From Flammeovirga yaeyamensis (GTDB lineage: Bacteria; Bacteroidota; Bacteroidia; Cytophagales; Flammeovirgaceae): 64,000 nucleotides of DNA. Below the pieces are notes generated by a model. That model ran no database searches. It was not told the DNA's origin and was given only the letters and a program-made list of their open reading frames with translations. The DNA lies in assembly GCF_018736045.1 (NCBI RefSeq), contig NZ_CP076133.1:1364001-1428000 (forward strand), given 5' to 3'. Both the position numbers and the translations under genes were made by a program. Of the stretch, positions 45,787 through 54,188 are shown in pieces; position 1 is the stretch's first letter; each line of letters starts with the position of its first letter.

Positions 45787-46358
45787 TTTGGAAGTTTATT
45801 AATTTGACTTGAATTGAAATTGAAATCTACAAAACATATTTTGAATTCGCATAAATGTTAAAATTAAAAAAACTTAATAATTATTTGGAGGTGGAGTATT
45901 GTGGGTGTGTGGTTCGAGGGGTTGAAACCCCTCGTTGAGTAAAGTATATGTCCGAGCTTTATATTATCAGATAGTATTCATTTATGAAATTATGTCTTCG
46001 ATGGTTTCAACAGATGGATTTAAATCAATCTGTTAGTATTTCGACCAAGGAGTATCTTAGTTGGAGAGCTATCTTTATTTAAGTTCTACATTCGACTTGT
46101 ATACTTAACGATGGGTTTCAACCCATTGGGTTACGAGCTACTGGTTACAGGGTATCGAGTTACGAGCTATTAGTCTACTACGGGCTATCTATTATCTATC
46201 GAATTACAGGTTAGGATCTATCGGGTTACTAACGATAGGATTTCAGTTTATTGAGTTACGATCTATTGAAGGGTTTCACCCTATTGAATAAAAAATATTT
46301 GTATTCAATAATTTGTTACTCTATCTTAGAATATATATTAAACGATTCAACACTAACT
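45787..46358. repeat. Degenerate palindromic/short-repeat region upstream of the RAYT gene
   Basis: 572 bases without a normal gene. It holds three related hairpins: GAGGGGTT/AACCCCTC at 45915-45934, ATGGGTT/AACCCAT at 46111-46126, and AGGGT/ACCCT near 46270-46282, all variants of GGGTTTCAACCC. Between about 46128 and 46265 are six or more imperfect copies of a unit like GAGTTACGAGCTAT spaced 15-25 bases apart. Such arrays next to a Y1 transposase are the usual form of REP/RAYT loci. Confidence 0.65.
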
Positions 46359-46805
46359 ATGTCAAGAACAAATCATCAAATCTGGACTCATGTAGTTTGG
46401 AACACTAAAAACTCTGAGAACTATTTTTCATTACCATTTTGGACGAATTATCTAAATCCACTATTCTTTAAAATTGCACATGAAAAGAAAATTGATTTAC
46501 ATTTTGTAAACGGTTATAAAAATCATGTTCATGCTCTCATAAAGGTAAAGCCCAATCAAAGTTTGTCTTCACTAGTAAAACTTTTGAAAGGGATCTCTTC
46601 TAGAAGAATCAATGAAGAATTAGGTATTAATCATTTTCAATGGCAAACAGGATATTATGTATCATCTGTTAGTCCAAATAGGTTAGAGATTGCTATTAAG
46701 TATATAGTAAACCAATGGGAAAAACATCAATCCATCGATTTTGAACAAGAGTTAAAGATTTTTGATTTTGATGAAAAAATTTATTCTTTTATAAATATGA
46801 AATAA
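46359..46805 (+). CDS. REP-associated tyrosine transposase (RAYT, Y1 HUH family)
   Basis: A 148-residue single-strand DNA transposase of the IS200/IS605 TnpA superfamily. The HUH motif is visible as GYKNHVHALIKVKP, and the catalytic Tyr is probably that in FQWQTGYYVSSVS; the flanking LLKGISSRRINEEL and YIVNQWEKHQ segments are typical of RAYTs. The ATG at 46359 is chosen over one 108 bases upstream, because family members begin near MSRTNHQIWTHVVW and the extension is encoded by the repeat region. RAYTs act on palindromic REP hairpins, and candidate hairpins lie directly upstream. The gene seems intact. It is not an ordinary insertion sequence, since no paired IS ends are evident. Confidence 0.88.
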   Translation: MSRTNHQIWTHVVWNTKNSENYFSLPFWTNYLNPLFFKIAHEKKIDLHFVNGYKNHVHALIKVKPNQSLSSLVKLLKGISSRRINEELGINHFQWQTGYYVSSVSPNRLEIAIKYIVNQWEKHQSIDFEQELKIFDFDEKIYSFINMK

Positions 46806-46814
46806 TGTATAATA

Positions 46815-46888
46815 AAAAAGTTGTCTCATAAACATCATATCTTCAAACCTATTACAATTTGATGATCAACGATAATTTATGAGACAAC
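46815..46888 (-). terminator. Long-loop inverted repeat after cydB (terminator or MITE-like)
   Basis: GTTGTCTCATAAA (46821-46833) and TTTATGAGACAAC (46876-46888) are perfect 13-bp arms 42 bases apart. On the minus strand six T follow the outer arm, so it may terminate cydAB, but the large spacing also fits a tiny 68-bp mobile element. Confidence 0.6.
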
Positions 46889-46896
46889 ATTAGCTA

Positions 46897-47934
46897 TTAA
46901 TAGGAATGTTCATCCAATTTTACTTTACCCCAGAATACCTTATAGACTATAAAAGTATAGGTAAGTACTAAAGGAGTACCAATAGCGGCAATGGTCAGCA
47001 TCAATTCTAAACCTTTTTCAGAAGCTGCTGCATTGTATATTGTAATACTATTTGCGGGATCGTTTGTTGCAATTAATAATGCCGGATATAATTGAATGGC
47101 CACCATTATCAAAAGAAGACTAAATGTAAGCGATGAGAATACAAACGCTTGCAAGTATTTTTTCTTTTTAGCTAATCTCGGAATGTTTGCGATACTTAAA
47201 ACGGCCATTACAGGAAGGACGAACAATTCTGGATATTCTTTAAATCTTTCTGCTAAATGAGGAAGGAAGATCAACGTAAACAAACTCATAATGATATACA
47301 TGATGATAAATCCAATCATACATTTTTCCAGCATGTACACCACATGATCGAATAACTTCCCTTCGGTTTTTAACGTCAAATAAATGGCTCCATGCATCAT
47401 CATCATGGCTAATGTGGTTAACCCAACAATAATGGAATATGGGTTAAGGAACATCATTAAGTTGGGATCTATAGCTTCGTAGTTTTCATCCAATGGAATT
47501 CCTTGAAGTATATTTCCTAAAACCACTCCAAGTAAAAAAGCGATCATGGCACTGGAAATAGTGTAGGCAACATCCCACATACTTCTCCACCACTTCATTT
47601 CTTCTTTACTTCTAAATTCAATAGAAATGGCTCTTAAAATAATGAACCAAATAAAGAGCATAAACGGAATATACATTGCCGAGAAAAGTGTGGCATAGAA
47701 TACGGGGAATCCAGCAAATAAAGTACCTCCACCGATGACTAACCAAACTTCGTTACCATCCCATACAGGTCCTACTGCATTCAATGCTATTCGTCTGTTC
47801 TTATCACTTTTAATAAACAAGTGCATGGCTCCAGCTCCTAAGTCGAAACCATCTAAGATACCATAACCTGAAAATAATGCTCCTACAACAAGATACCATA
47901 ACGTAGGATAATCTAAACCTAAAAATGTTTCCAT
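46897..47934 (-). CDS. cydB: Cytochrome bd quinol oxidase subunit II
   Basis: Second subunit of the high-affinity terminal oxidase that reduces oxygen with quinol electrons in the inner membrane. The 345-residue protein has about eight to nine helices and typical CydB motifs: LWYLVVGALFSGYGILDGFDLGAGA at the N-terminus, VGPVWDGNEVWLVIGGGTLFAGFP, and the C-terminal ASEKGLELMLTIAAIGTPLVL. It lies 2 bases downstream of cydA, in one operon. No CydX-like small ORF follows within the 90 bases before the terminator, as is usual in this phylum. It supports growth at low oxygen, as expected inside algal biofilms. Confidence 0.97.
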   Translation of the reverse strand: METFLGLDYPTLWYLVVGALFSGYGILDGFDLGAGAMHLFIKSDKNRRIALNAVGPVWDGNEVWLVIGGGTLFAGFPVFYATLFSAMYIPFMLFIWFIILRAISIEFRSKEEMKWWRSMWDVAYTISSAMIAFLLGVVLGNILQGIPLDENYEAIDPNLMMFLNPYSIIVGLTTLAMMMMHGAIYLTLKTEGKLFDHVVYMLEKCMIGFIIMYIIMSLFTLIFLPHLAERFKEYPELFVLPVMAVLSIANIPRLAKKKKYLQAFVFSSLTFSLLLIMVAIQLYPALLIATNDPANSITIYNAAASEKGLELMLTIAAIGTPLVLTYTFIVYKVFWGKVKLDEHSY

Positions 47935-47936
47935 GA

Positions 47937-49316
47937 TTAATCTTTTGAGTAGAAGTTATTAATATCTTTTTGATGCGTTCTATGGTCGATTAATTCCATA
48001 TCGTTTGGTCCATGTTTGATCTTTTTATTTAATAAATAAATAAACAAGGCAAACAGTAAAGAATAGATAAATGTGAACATGATTAAGGAGAACAATACTT
48101 GCTCGGCTCTTACAGCTTTTGATAATGCATCTGATGTTCTCAATAAACCGTAAACTACCCAAGGCTGACGTCCCATTTCTGCTGCAAACCATCCAAATTG
48201 ATTGGCCAACTGAGGAAGGATAACAGCAAAAACAAAAATCCATAGCAACCATTTTTTATCAAATAGTTGTTTCCTCCAAAGTAAAAATGAACCGATAACA
48301 GATAACCCAATCAATAGCATTCCAATTCCGACCATCAGATGGTAAAATTGAAAAATGGCATTGACTTGTGTGGGTTGATTATTTTCATCAAAGGCATCTA
48401 ATCCCTTTACTTTAGTATCAAAATTTTGATGCAATAGAAAAGATAATCCTCCAGGAACTTTAATTCCGTAGACTTCCTTACTTTGTTGATCCACCCATCC
48501 AAATAAATAAAGATCTGCTGGGTTTTCTGTATGATAATGACCTTCGAATGCTGCTAATTTTGCAGGTTGATTTTTAGCTACTCCATCAGCTGATAAATGG
48601 CCTAAGAATAACTGTACAAAAGAAAATATAGTGGCTGCAATCAACCCCATTTTAATTCCCAATTTAGAGACTTCTTGATGTCGATCCCTTACTAAGTAGT
48701 AAGCATGGACACTAATAAATAAAAATGCACCAGCTAAAAAGGCACCTACCCAAACATGTAAAATTCTTTCTACACTTGAAGGGTTAAAGACCATTTCCCA
48801 GAAATCAGTTATTTCGGCTCTTGCTTCTAATCCTTCACCCACAATATGATAGCCTGCTGGCGTTTGTTGCCAACTGTTTGCCACCACAATCCATATGGCA
48901 GAAAACATAGAACCTAAGAAGACACCTAAAGTGGAAATAAAATGGACTCTTGGACTTACTTTATTCCAACCAAATAATAAGATACCTAGGAAACTACTCT
49001 CTAAGGCAAAGGCAAATATACCTTCAGCGGCTAACGCCGAACCAAATATGTCACCAACGTACCTAGAGTAAGTAGCCCAGTTGGTGCCAAATTCAAATTC
49101 CATCACAATTCCGGTAGCCACACCAATACCAAAGGTGAGGGCAAAAATTTTGGTCCAGAAACGTGTGAGAACTTCGTAATCTTTAATGCCTGTTTTTAGA
49201 AACATACCTTCCGAAATAACAAGCATAAGGCCAATGCCTATACTTAACGGAGGGTAGATGTAATGAAACGATACAGTAAAGGCGAACTGTATTCTTGATA
49301 GTATTTCTACATCCAT
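47937..49316 (-). CDS. cydA: Cytochrome bd quinol oxidase subunit I
   Basis: Haem-bearing subunit of cytochrome bd oxidase, 459 residues. Motifs: RIQFAFTVSFHYIYPPLSIG (His18 is the expected b595 ligand), the TFGIGVATGIVMEFEFGTNW segment with the conserved Glu residues, and LEARAEITDFWEMVFNPSS. GMLLIGLSVIG precedes the GRQPWVVYGLLRTSDA signature. The Q-loop is of the short type. Start codon at 49316 follows an AT-rich 336-base gap that holds the operon promoter. It is first in the cydAB operon. Confidence 0.97.
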   Translation of the reverse strand: MDVEILSRIQFAFTVSFHYIYPPLSIGIGLMLVISEGMFLKTGIKDYEVLTRFWTKIFALTFGIGVATGIVMEFEFGTNWATYSRYVGDIFGSALAAEGIFAFALESSFLGILLFGWNKVSPRVHFISTLGVFLGSMFSAIWIVVANSWQQTPAGYHIVGEGLEARAEITDFWEMVFNPSSVERILHVWVGAFLAGAFLFISVHAYYLVRDRHQEVSKLGIKMGLIAATIFSFVQLFLGHLSADGVAKNQPAKLAAFEGHYHTENPADLYLFGWVDQQSKEVYGIKVPGGLSFLLHQNFDTKVKGLDAFDENNQPTQVNAIFQFYHLMVGIGMLLIGLSVIGSFLLWRKQLFDKKWLLWIFVFAVILPQLANQFGWFAAEMGRQPWVVYGLLRTSDALSKAVRAEQVLFSLIMFTFIYSLLFALFIYLLNKKIKHGPNDMELIDHRTHQKDINNFYSKD

Positions 49317-49652
49317 AGCTTGGGTAGATTGTATTTAGTTATAATTTTTCGTTGATCAAATGTAAAGTCAAATTGCCAACTATCAAAAGACATTTTGTAG
49401 ATTGTTATTGTTTCTTTGGATATCATTATTCAATGCTTAAATAGTGATGTTTCTAATTAATTCGTAATGAAGTCACTAACATATGGTGATCTTCGTTATC
49501 AAAAATGCAATTATGGTGTTAATACTGCCAAATGATTATTAATGCTTTATATTTGCTACTTCATCAAGGGAAAACATCAAATTTCAGATAAACATTTGAT
49601 AGCTTTCCTTTAGTATAAACAAACCAAAAAATAACTGATTTTCTATCTTCAA
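49317..49652. promoter_or_regulatory. Divergent promoter region of cydAB and the membrane thioredoxin
   Basis: 336 AT-rich bases between the divergent cydA and thioredoxin genes. It must hold both promoters. I see no clear palindrome of FNR/CRP type and no ORF. Confidence 0.4.
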
Positions 49653-50150
49653 ATGAACTTCTTCGAACAGCTTATCGACTATCAAAATAAAGCAGAACAA
49701 AACTTCGAAAATGAAAAAAATCTTTCGAATTTTTTCCACTTTATTTTAGCCCTAATCATCTTTATGGGATCTACTCTTTATGCAGGTTTAACCATGCCCT
49801 TTAGATTATTGTACAATATGCTTTTTAAAAAGGCAGTAACTGATAAGCTGATAAAAATTGATAAGCAAAATATTGATCAAGTGCTTTCTGATCACCCAAC
49901 AGTGATTCTTGATTTTTGGGCAGAGTGGTGTGGTCCGTGTGTGATGATGGATAGTACAATTCAAGAATTTTCAGATGAATCAGAAGGAATACTTGTTGGG
50001 AAAGTTAACGCTGACTTCAACGGTGATATAGTCAAAAAGTATAATATCCGGGGTTTACCACAATTCGTTCTAATTCAAAATGGCTCTGAAGTAAAAAGAC
50101 ATGCAGGTCCCATGACAAAATCTGATTTGGAGAAATTTACTTTCCTATGA
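49653..50150 (+). CDS. Membrane-anchored thioredoxin
   Basis: A 165-residue protein with an N-terminal hydrophilic stretch, one or two hydrophobic helices (about 26-56, FFHFILALIIFMGSTLYAG), and a thioredoxin domain. The active site is LDFWAEWCGPCVMMDSTI and the cis-Pro is in IRGLPQFVLIQNG. With no cleavable signal, the thioredoxin domain could face either side; flanking Lys residues after the helices (LFKKAVTDK) suggest the cytoplasmic face by the positive-inside rule. Divergent from cydAB, which would suit a role in respiratory-chain redox maintenance, but that is inference. Confidence 0.88.
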   Translation: MNFFEQLIDYQNKAEQNFENEKNLSNFFHFILALIIFMGSTLYAGLTMPFRLLYNMLFKKAVTDKLIKIDKQNIDQVLSDHPTVILDFWAEWCGPCVMMDSTIQEFSDESEGILVGKVNADFNGDIVKKYNIRGLPQFVLIQNGSEVKRHAGPMTKSDLEKFTFL

Positions 50151-50295
50151 TAAATTCTTTATAATAGGGGTTGTGTATTTCTAACCCTATTAACTTAAGT
50201 CTGTTGTAAAATCTAACCCTCTCAAATCCATAAATTATTACCTATAACAGAGCATAGATTTATATATAATGCATTCATAAAATGAATGAATTATA

Positions 50296-52233
50296 ATGAA
50301 CAGACGAAAATTTTTAAATGTCGGCAGTAAAGCCGCACTACTATTATTAGCTACCAATGAACTTCTAGCTAACTCTAGAGACCTTAAGAAAATATCAGGA
50401 GAATTCCTTTTTGTTGAAGCAGAACAGTTCGATGACCTTGGAGGTTGGGATGTAGACCAACAATCTATGGATCAAATGGGATCGCCTTACCTTTTGGCAC
50501 ATGGATTAGGGCAAGCAGTAAAAGATGCCACCACAAAAGTTAACTTTCCAGATAAAGGCAAATACAGAGTTTGGGTAAGGACAAGAGATTGGGTGGCCCC
50601 TTGGAATGTTCCCGGTGCACCTGGGAAATTTCAGCTTATCATCAATAACAAAGCAGTGGCAGAAACTTTCGGTACTAAAGGTGCAGAATGGCATTGGCAT
50701 GATGGAGGTATTGTAGATGTAGAAAAAAATACAACTCTTAAGCTTCACGACTTAACTGGTTTTGAAGGAAGATGCGATTCGATTTTGTTTTGTAAAGATC
50801 ACGATTTCAAACCTGTTGACGATGTAAAGGCACTGACCAAATTTCGAAGAAAACTTTTAGGTTTTCCAGATAAACCTGTAAATGGAGGCGACTTCGATTT
50901 AGTGGTTTCAGGAGGAGGTTTTGCAGGAACAAGTGCCGCGATCTCTGCTGCTCGAAAAGGTTTAAAAGTGGCCTTAATTCAAGATCGACCAGTATTGGGA
51001 GGTAATGGTAGTTCCGAAGTAAGAGTTTGGCCAGAAGGACATACCTTGCAAAAACCTTATCCTCATGTGGGAGAAATAGTCGAAGAAATATCACCTGATC
51101 CTTTGGATAGAGGGAGATACGGAACAAGAAATGCCCGCATGGGAGAAAATTATTTCGACCAAAGAAAAACTGATGTTGTCAATAAAGAAGAAAACATCAC
51201 TTTATTTATAGAAGAAAGAGTCATAGATGTAGAGTATAAGAAATCAAAAATTACGGCGGTCATAACACAACACACACGTTCTGGCGTTCAACAAAAAATT
51301 AAAGGTAAACTATTTGCAGATTGTACAGGTGATGCTACTGTTGGTTATTTAGCAGGAGCTGATTATGAAATCTCGGCATCCACTTTTATGGGATCATCCA
51401 ATATGTGGAGTGTACTTGATGCAGCCAATAAAGAGGAAGTGCTGAAATGCGAGTGCAAGGACAAAGCGGCTTTAACCATTTCTTGTGAAATTGGTAAAGT
51501 AGAACAACCTTTCCCTCGATGTCCTTGGGCAATTGATCTAACGGATAAACCGTTTCCTGGGCGTGCATCTTTTAAAGGACAATGGGGAATGAAAGATCCT
51601 TTAGGAAATTTAGGTGGTTGGTTCTGGGAAAGCGGTTTTGATAAAGATCCAATTACAGATGTCGAAAAAATTAGAGATCTAAATTTTAGAGCCATGTACG
51701 GTGCTTGGGATGCTCTAAAGAATGTCGACAAACTGTATCCAAATCATCGTTTGGGTTGGTCAGCTTATATTTCAGGTAAAAGAGAATCTAGACGTTTAAT
51801 GGGTGATGTTAAACTGACGGCTGATAATTTTAGAGATAATGTTGAATTTGAAGACGGGGCCTTCCCTTGTTCTTGGGGAATTGACATTCACAGTGCCCAC
51901 AAAGAATTTGATGAAGGTTTAAAAGGAGAGGAGTTTATTTCTTTTGCTACAACAGGGAAAGGATATGATTATAAAGGCCCTTATTGGGCTCCATATAGAA
52001 CCTTGTACAGTAAGAATATTGAGAATTTATTCATGGCCGGTCGTAATATTAGTGTCAGTAGAGACGGTTTAGGACCTGTAAGAGTGATGAAAACTTGTGG
52101 GATGATGGGCGAGATTGTAGGTTTAGCAGCTTCCATTTGTGTCAAAGAGAAATCAACTCCTAGAGGTGTTTATCAAGAGCATTTAGATGAATTAAAGAAA
52201 CTGATGAAACAACCTTCAATCAAACGTTCTTAG
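50296..52233 (+). CDS. Exported FAD-dependent oxidoreductase with N-terminal beta-sandwich
   Basis: A 645-residue flavoprotein. The N-terminus (MNRRKFLNVGSKAALLLLA) has an RR-x-F-L twin-arginine-like signal, which suits a folded, FAD-loaded export substrate. Residues about 35-160 look like a carbohydrate-binding type beta-sandwich (FLFVEAEQFDDLGGW; GKYRVWVRTRDWV). The FAD domain begins near residue 200 with FDLVVSGGGFAGTSAAISAARKG (GxGxxG-like GGGFAG) and VLGGNGSSEVRVW, ends with ENLFMAGRNISVSRDGLG and MKTCGMMGEIVGLAA, and matches the FAD_oxidored group found in glycan loci ('xanthan lyase'-annotated proteins). Oxidative action on a sugar is a reasonable guess. The glycosidase-like gene begins 2 bases after its stop. 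Confidence 0.87.
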   Translation: MNRRKFLNVGSKAALLLLATNELLANSRDLKKISGEFLFVEAEQFDDLGGWDVDQQSMDQMGSPYLLAHGLGQAVKDATTKVNFPDKGKYRVWVRTRDWVAPWNVPGAPGKFQLIINNKAVAETFGTKGAEWHWHDGGIVDVEKNTTLKLHDLTGFEGRCDSILFCKDHDFKPVDDVKALTKFRRKLLGFPDKPVNGGDFDLVVSGGGFAGTSAAISAARKGLKVALIQDRPVLGGNGSSEVRVWPEGHTLQKPYPHVGEIVEEISPDPLDRGRYGTRNARMGENYFDQRKTDVVNKEENITLFIEERVIDVEYKKSKITAVITQHTRSGVQQKIKGKLFADCTGDATVGYLAGADYEISASTFMGSSNMWSVLDAANKEEVLKCECKDKAALTISCEIGKVEQPFPRCPWAIDLTDKPFPGRASFKGQWGMKDPLGNLGGWFWESGFDKDPITDVEKIRDLNFRAMYGAWDALKNVDKLYPNHRLGWSAYISGKRESRRLMGDVKLTADNFRDNVEFEDGAFPCSWGIDIHSAHKEFDEGLKGEEFISFATTGKGYDYKGPYWAPYRTLYSKNIENLFMAGRNISVSRDGLGPVRVMKTCGMMGEIVGLAASICVKEKSTPRGVYQEHLDELKKLMKQPSIKRS

Positions 52234-52235
52234 TT

Positions 52236-53348
52236 ATGCATCACATATCAAAATTGGCTTTAAAGATGGTCTTGGCTTCTTTATTCTTTATTGTTTTTAC
52301 ACAATTGAAAAAGAAAAAAGAACCCGGAGAATATAGTTTAAAACTAGGAGAAGCATCGGTAAATTCAAAGTTCGAAGATAAAGAATGGAGTCATTGGGGT
52401 GGCTCTATCGTAAAAGATAATGAAGGTATTTATCACCTTTTTTATTCAAGATGGAAAAAAGATTTAGGTTGGGCATGGGTCACACATTCAGAAATAGCAC
52501 ATGCTATTGCCACTTCACCTCAAGGGCCTTTTACATTTAAAGATGTGACTTTACCTGTAAGAAGTGAAGAGTATTGGGATGGACTTTGTACACATAATCC
52601 GACGGTTCATCAGTTCAATGGAAAATATTATTTGTATTACATGGGGAATACAGGTGATGGGCAAGTGATGGGAACACCAGGAAAAATCAAGTTAAATCCT
52701 ATTCACCGTAATAATCAAAGAATTGGTGTGGCGGTAGCCGATCATCCGAATGGACCATGGGAACGTTTAGATGTTCCGTTAATTGATGTGAGTCCAAACG
52801 AAAATGCCATGGATGCTTTAATGGTTAGCAATCCAAGTATCACTCAGGATAAAAATGGGAAATTCTTGATGGTGTATAAGGCAGTTGGGAAGCAAAGAAA
52901 AGGAATTTGGGGTGGACCTGTTGTGCATTGTGTGGCGACATCAGATAGTCCGTTGGGCCCGTTTACAAAACATCCTAACCCAATTTTCCAAGCAAAGAAT
53001 CATGATTTTCCAGCTGAGGATCCTTTTATCTGGTATCAAGACGATCATTATTTTGCCATTGTTAAAGACATGCATGGAGCGTTTACTAAACATGGCAGAT
53101 CATTGGTACTTTTTAATTCTAAAGATGGAATTGATTGGCAGCTTTCTAAAAATCCATTGGTGAGTTCTTTAGAAATAAAATGGGATAATGGAGCAACACA
53201 GAAAGTAGCACATTTAGAAAGACCACAATTGTACTTAGAAGATGGAAAGCCAAAAGTATTGGCCTGTGCGGCAGATGTTGAAGACGAAAATGGTGTTTTA
53301 CATTCTTTCAATGTGCAAATACCTATTGAAACGTTTGATGGTATATAG
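52236..53348 (+). CDS. Five-bladed beta-propeller glycoside hydrolase (GH43/GH117-like)
   Basis: A 370-residue protein with an N-terminal hydrophobic anchor or signal (LALKMVLASLFFIVFTQL) followed by a propeller of repeated blade motifs: HWGGSIVKDNEGIYHLFYSRW, THNPTVHQFNGKYYLYYMG, SNPSITQDKNGKFLMVYKA, and AEDPFIWYQDDHYFAIVKD. Acidic residues are in the positions expected for a GH43/GH62/GH117-clan active site (Asp in VKDNEG, Asp in AEDPF), but I cannot assign the family with certainty. It is 2 bases downstream of the FAD oxidoreductase and surely co-transcribed, implying joint work on one sugar. Its stop is 4 bases from the stop of the convergent phosphatase gene. Confidence 0.82.
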   Translation: MHHISKLALKMVLASLFFIVFTQLKKKKEPGEYSLKLGEASVNSKFEDKEWSHWGGSIVKDNEGIYHLFYSRWKKDLGWAWVTHSEIAHAIATSPQGPFTFKDVTLPVRSEEYWDGLCTHNPTVHQFNGKYYLYYMGNTGDGQVMGTPGKIKLNPIHRNNQRIGVAVADHPNGPWERLDVPLIDVSPNENAMDALMVSNPSITQDKNGKFLMVYKAVGKQRKGIWGGPVVHCVATSDSPLGPFTKHPNPIFQAKNHDFPAEDPFIWYQDDHYFAIVKDMHGAFTKHGRSLVLFNSKDGIDWQLSKNPLVSSLEIKWDNGATQKVAHLERPQLYLEDGKPKVLACAADVEDENGVLHSFNVQIPIETFDGI

Positions 53349-53352
53349 GTTT

Positions 53353-54183
53353 TTACAGCTCTATACCATCCACAATTTCTTTGGTATTTGGTAATGTAGA
53401 ATAGAGAATTCCACATTCGTTCATAAATGTATTTTTCTGATTTAAAGGGAGTGCCAATCCATTAAAGGAAGAAGCTTGATATCCCAATTCAGAAAACAAT
53501 AAGGAAGTGGAGGCATAATCCCATATGCTTCCATTTCCTAATTTCTTTTTAGGGGGCTTTATATAAAGTGCCGGAGCGTTTTCTAACACCCAAATAGCAT
53601 TCATACAAGCTCCTCCAAACTTATATTCTTTCTCAGGTTGAAGTAAACTTAACACTTGGTCATAATAGGTGGTTTTTAAGAAACTTCGATCATAAACCAA
53701 TGTATTAAAGTTGTTCGGTTGAACATCAAATACTTTGTTGTTTTTATAAGCACCATGACCTTTTATGGCATGATAGAGCTCTTTATTGATCGGATTATAA
53801 ATAACACCTATAACAGTTTCTCCCTCTTTTGTCACCAAAGCAATACTTACCGAAAATCCCTCTTTCTTTTCTGTAAATGGCAGGGTACCATCTAAAGGAT
53901 CAATACACCAGAAATAGTCTTTTTTAAAACGTGACTGATCATCTAAATCTTCTTCAGCTAAAATACCAAAATCATATTTTTCTGTACAAGGTTGAAGGTG
54001 ATCTAGAATAGCGTCTTGAGATTTTCGATCGGCAATAGTAAAAGCTTCGAAAGCTGGATTTTCTACCCCTTGTTTCTTCATGACCTCAAGATCCTTTTGG
54101 AAATAATGCATAACTATTTCCCCAGCTTTCAAAGCAGCTTCTTTCGCTTTTTTGGCTATTTGATGTAAATCGATAGAAATCAT
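53353..54183 (-). CDS. Inositol monophosphatase-family phosphatase
   Basis: Mg-dependent, Li-sensitive-type sugar or nucleotide phosphatase of 276 residues. Metal-binding motifs are intact: GILAEEDLDD, then WCIDPLDGTLPF, and the C-terminal GNGSIWDYASTSLLFSELG (family W-D-x-x-x). Members hydrolyse inositol-1-phosphate, fructose-1,6-bisphosphate or 3'-phosphoadenosine 5'-phosphate (CysQ). The sulfatase-rich surroundings make a PAP phosphatase conceivable, but no sulfate-assimilation gene is adjacent. It lies 5 bases downstream of an aminoglycoside-phosphotransferase-like gene in the same operon, suggesting a kinase/phosphatase pair. Cytosolic. Confidence 0.9.
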   Translation of the reverse strand: MISIDLHQIAKKAKEAALKAGEIVMHYFQKDLEVMKKQGVENPAFEAFTIADRKSQDAILDHLQPCTEKYDFGILAEEDLDDQSRFKKDYFWCIDPLDGTLPFTEKKEGFSVSIALVTKEGETVIGVIYNPINKELYHAIKGHGAYKNNKVFDVQPNNFNTLVYDRSFLKTTYYDQVLSLLQPEKEYKFGGACMNAIWVLENAPALYIKPPKKKLGNGSIWDYASTSLLFSELGYQASSFNGLALPLNQKNTFMNECGILYSTLPNTKEIVDGIEL

Positions 54184-54188
54184 AAACT

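Noticed and set aside
45787-46280. CRISPR-like array
   Set aside because: The repeats are imperfect, of uneven spacing and not separated by unique spacers; there are no cas genes. A REP field next to RAYT explains them.
46251-46358. N-terminal extension of the RAYT frame
   Set aside because: The extension is encoded by the palindromic repeat region, and the family motif begins at the Met at 46359.
51363-51731. 122-aa minus-strand ORF
   Set aside because: Antisense shadow within the FAD oxidoreductase coding region, with no family resemblance.
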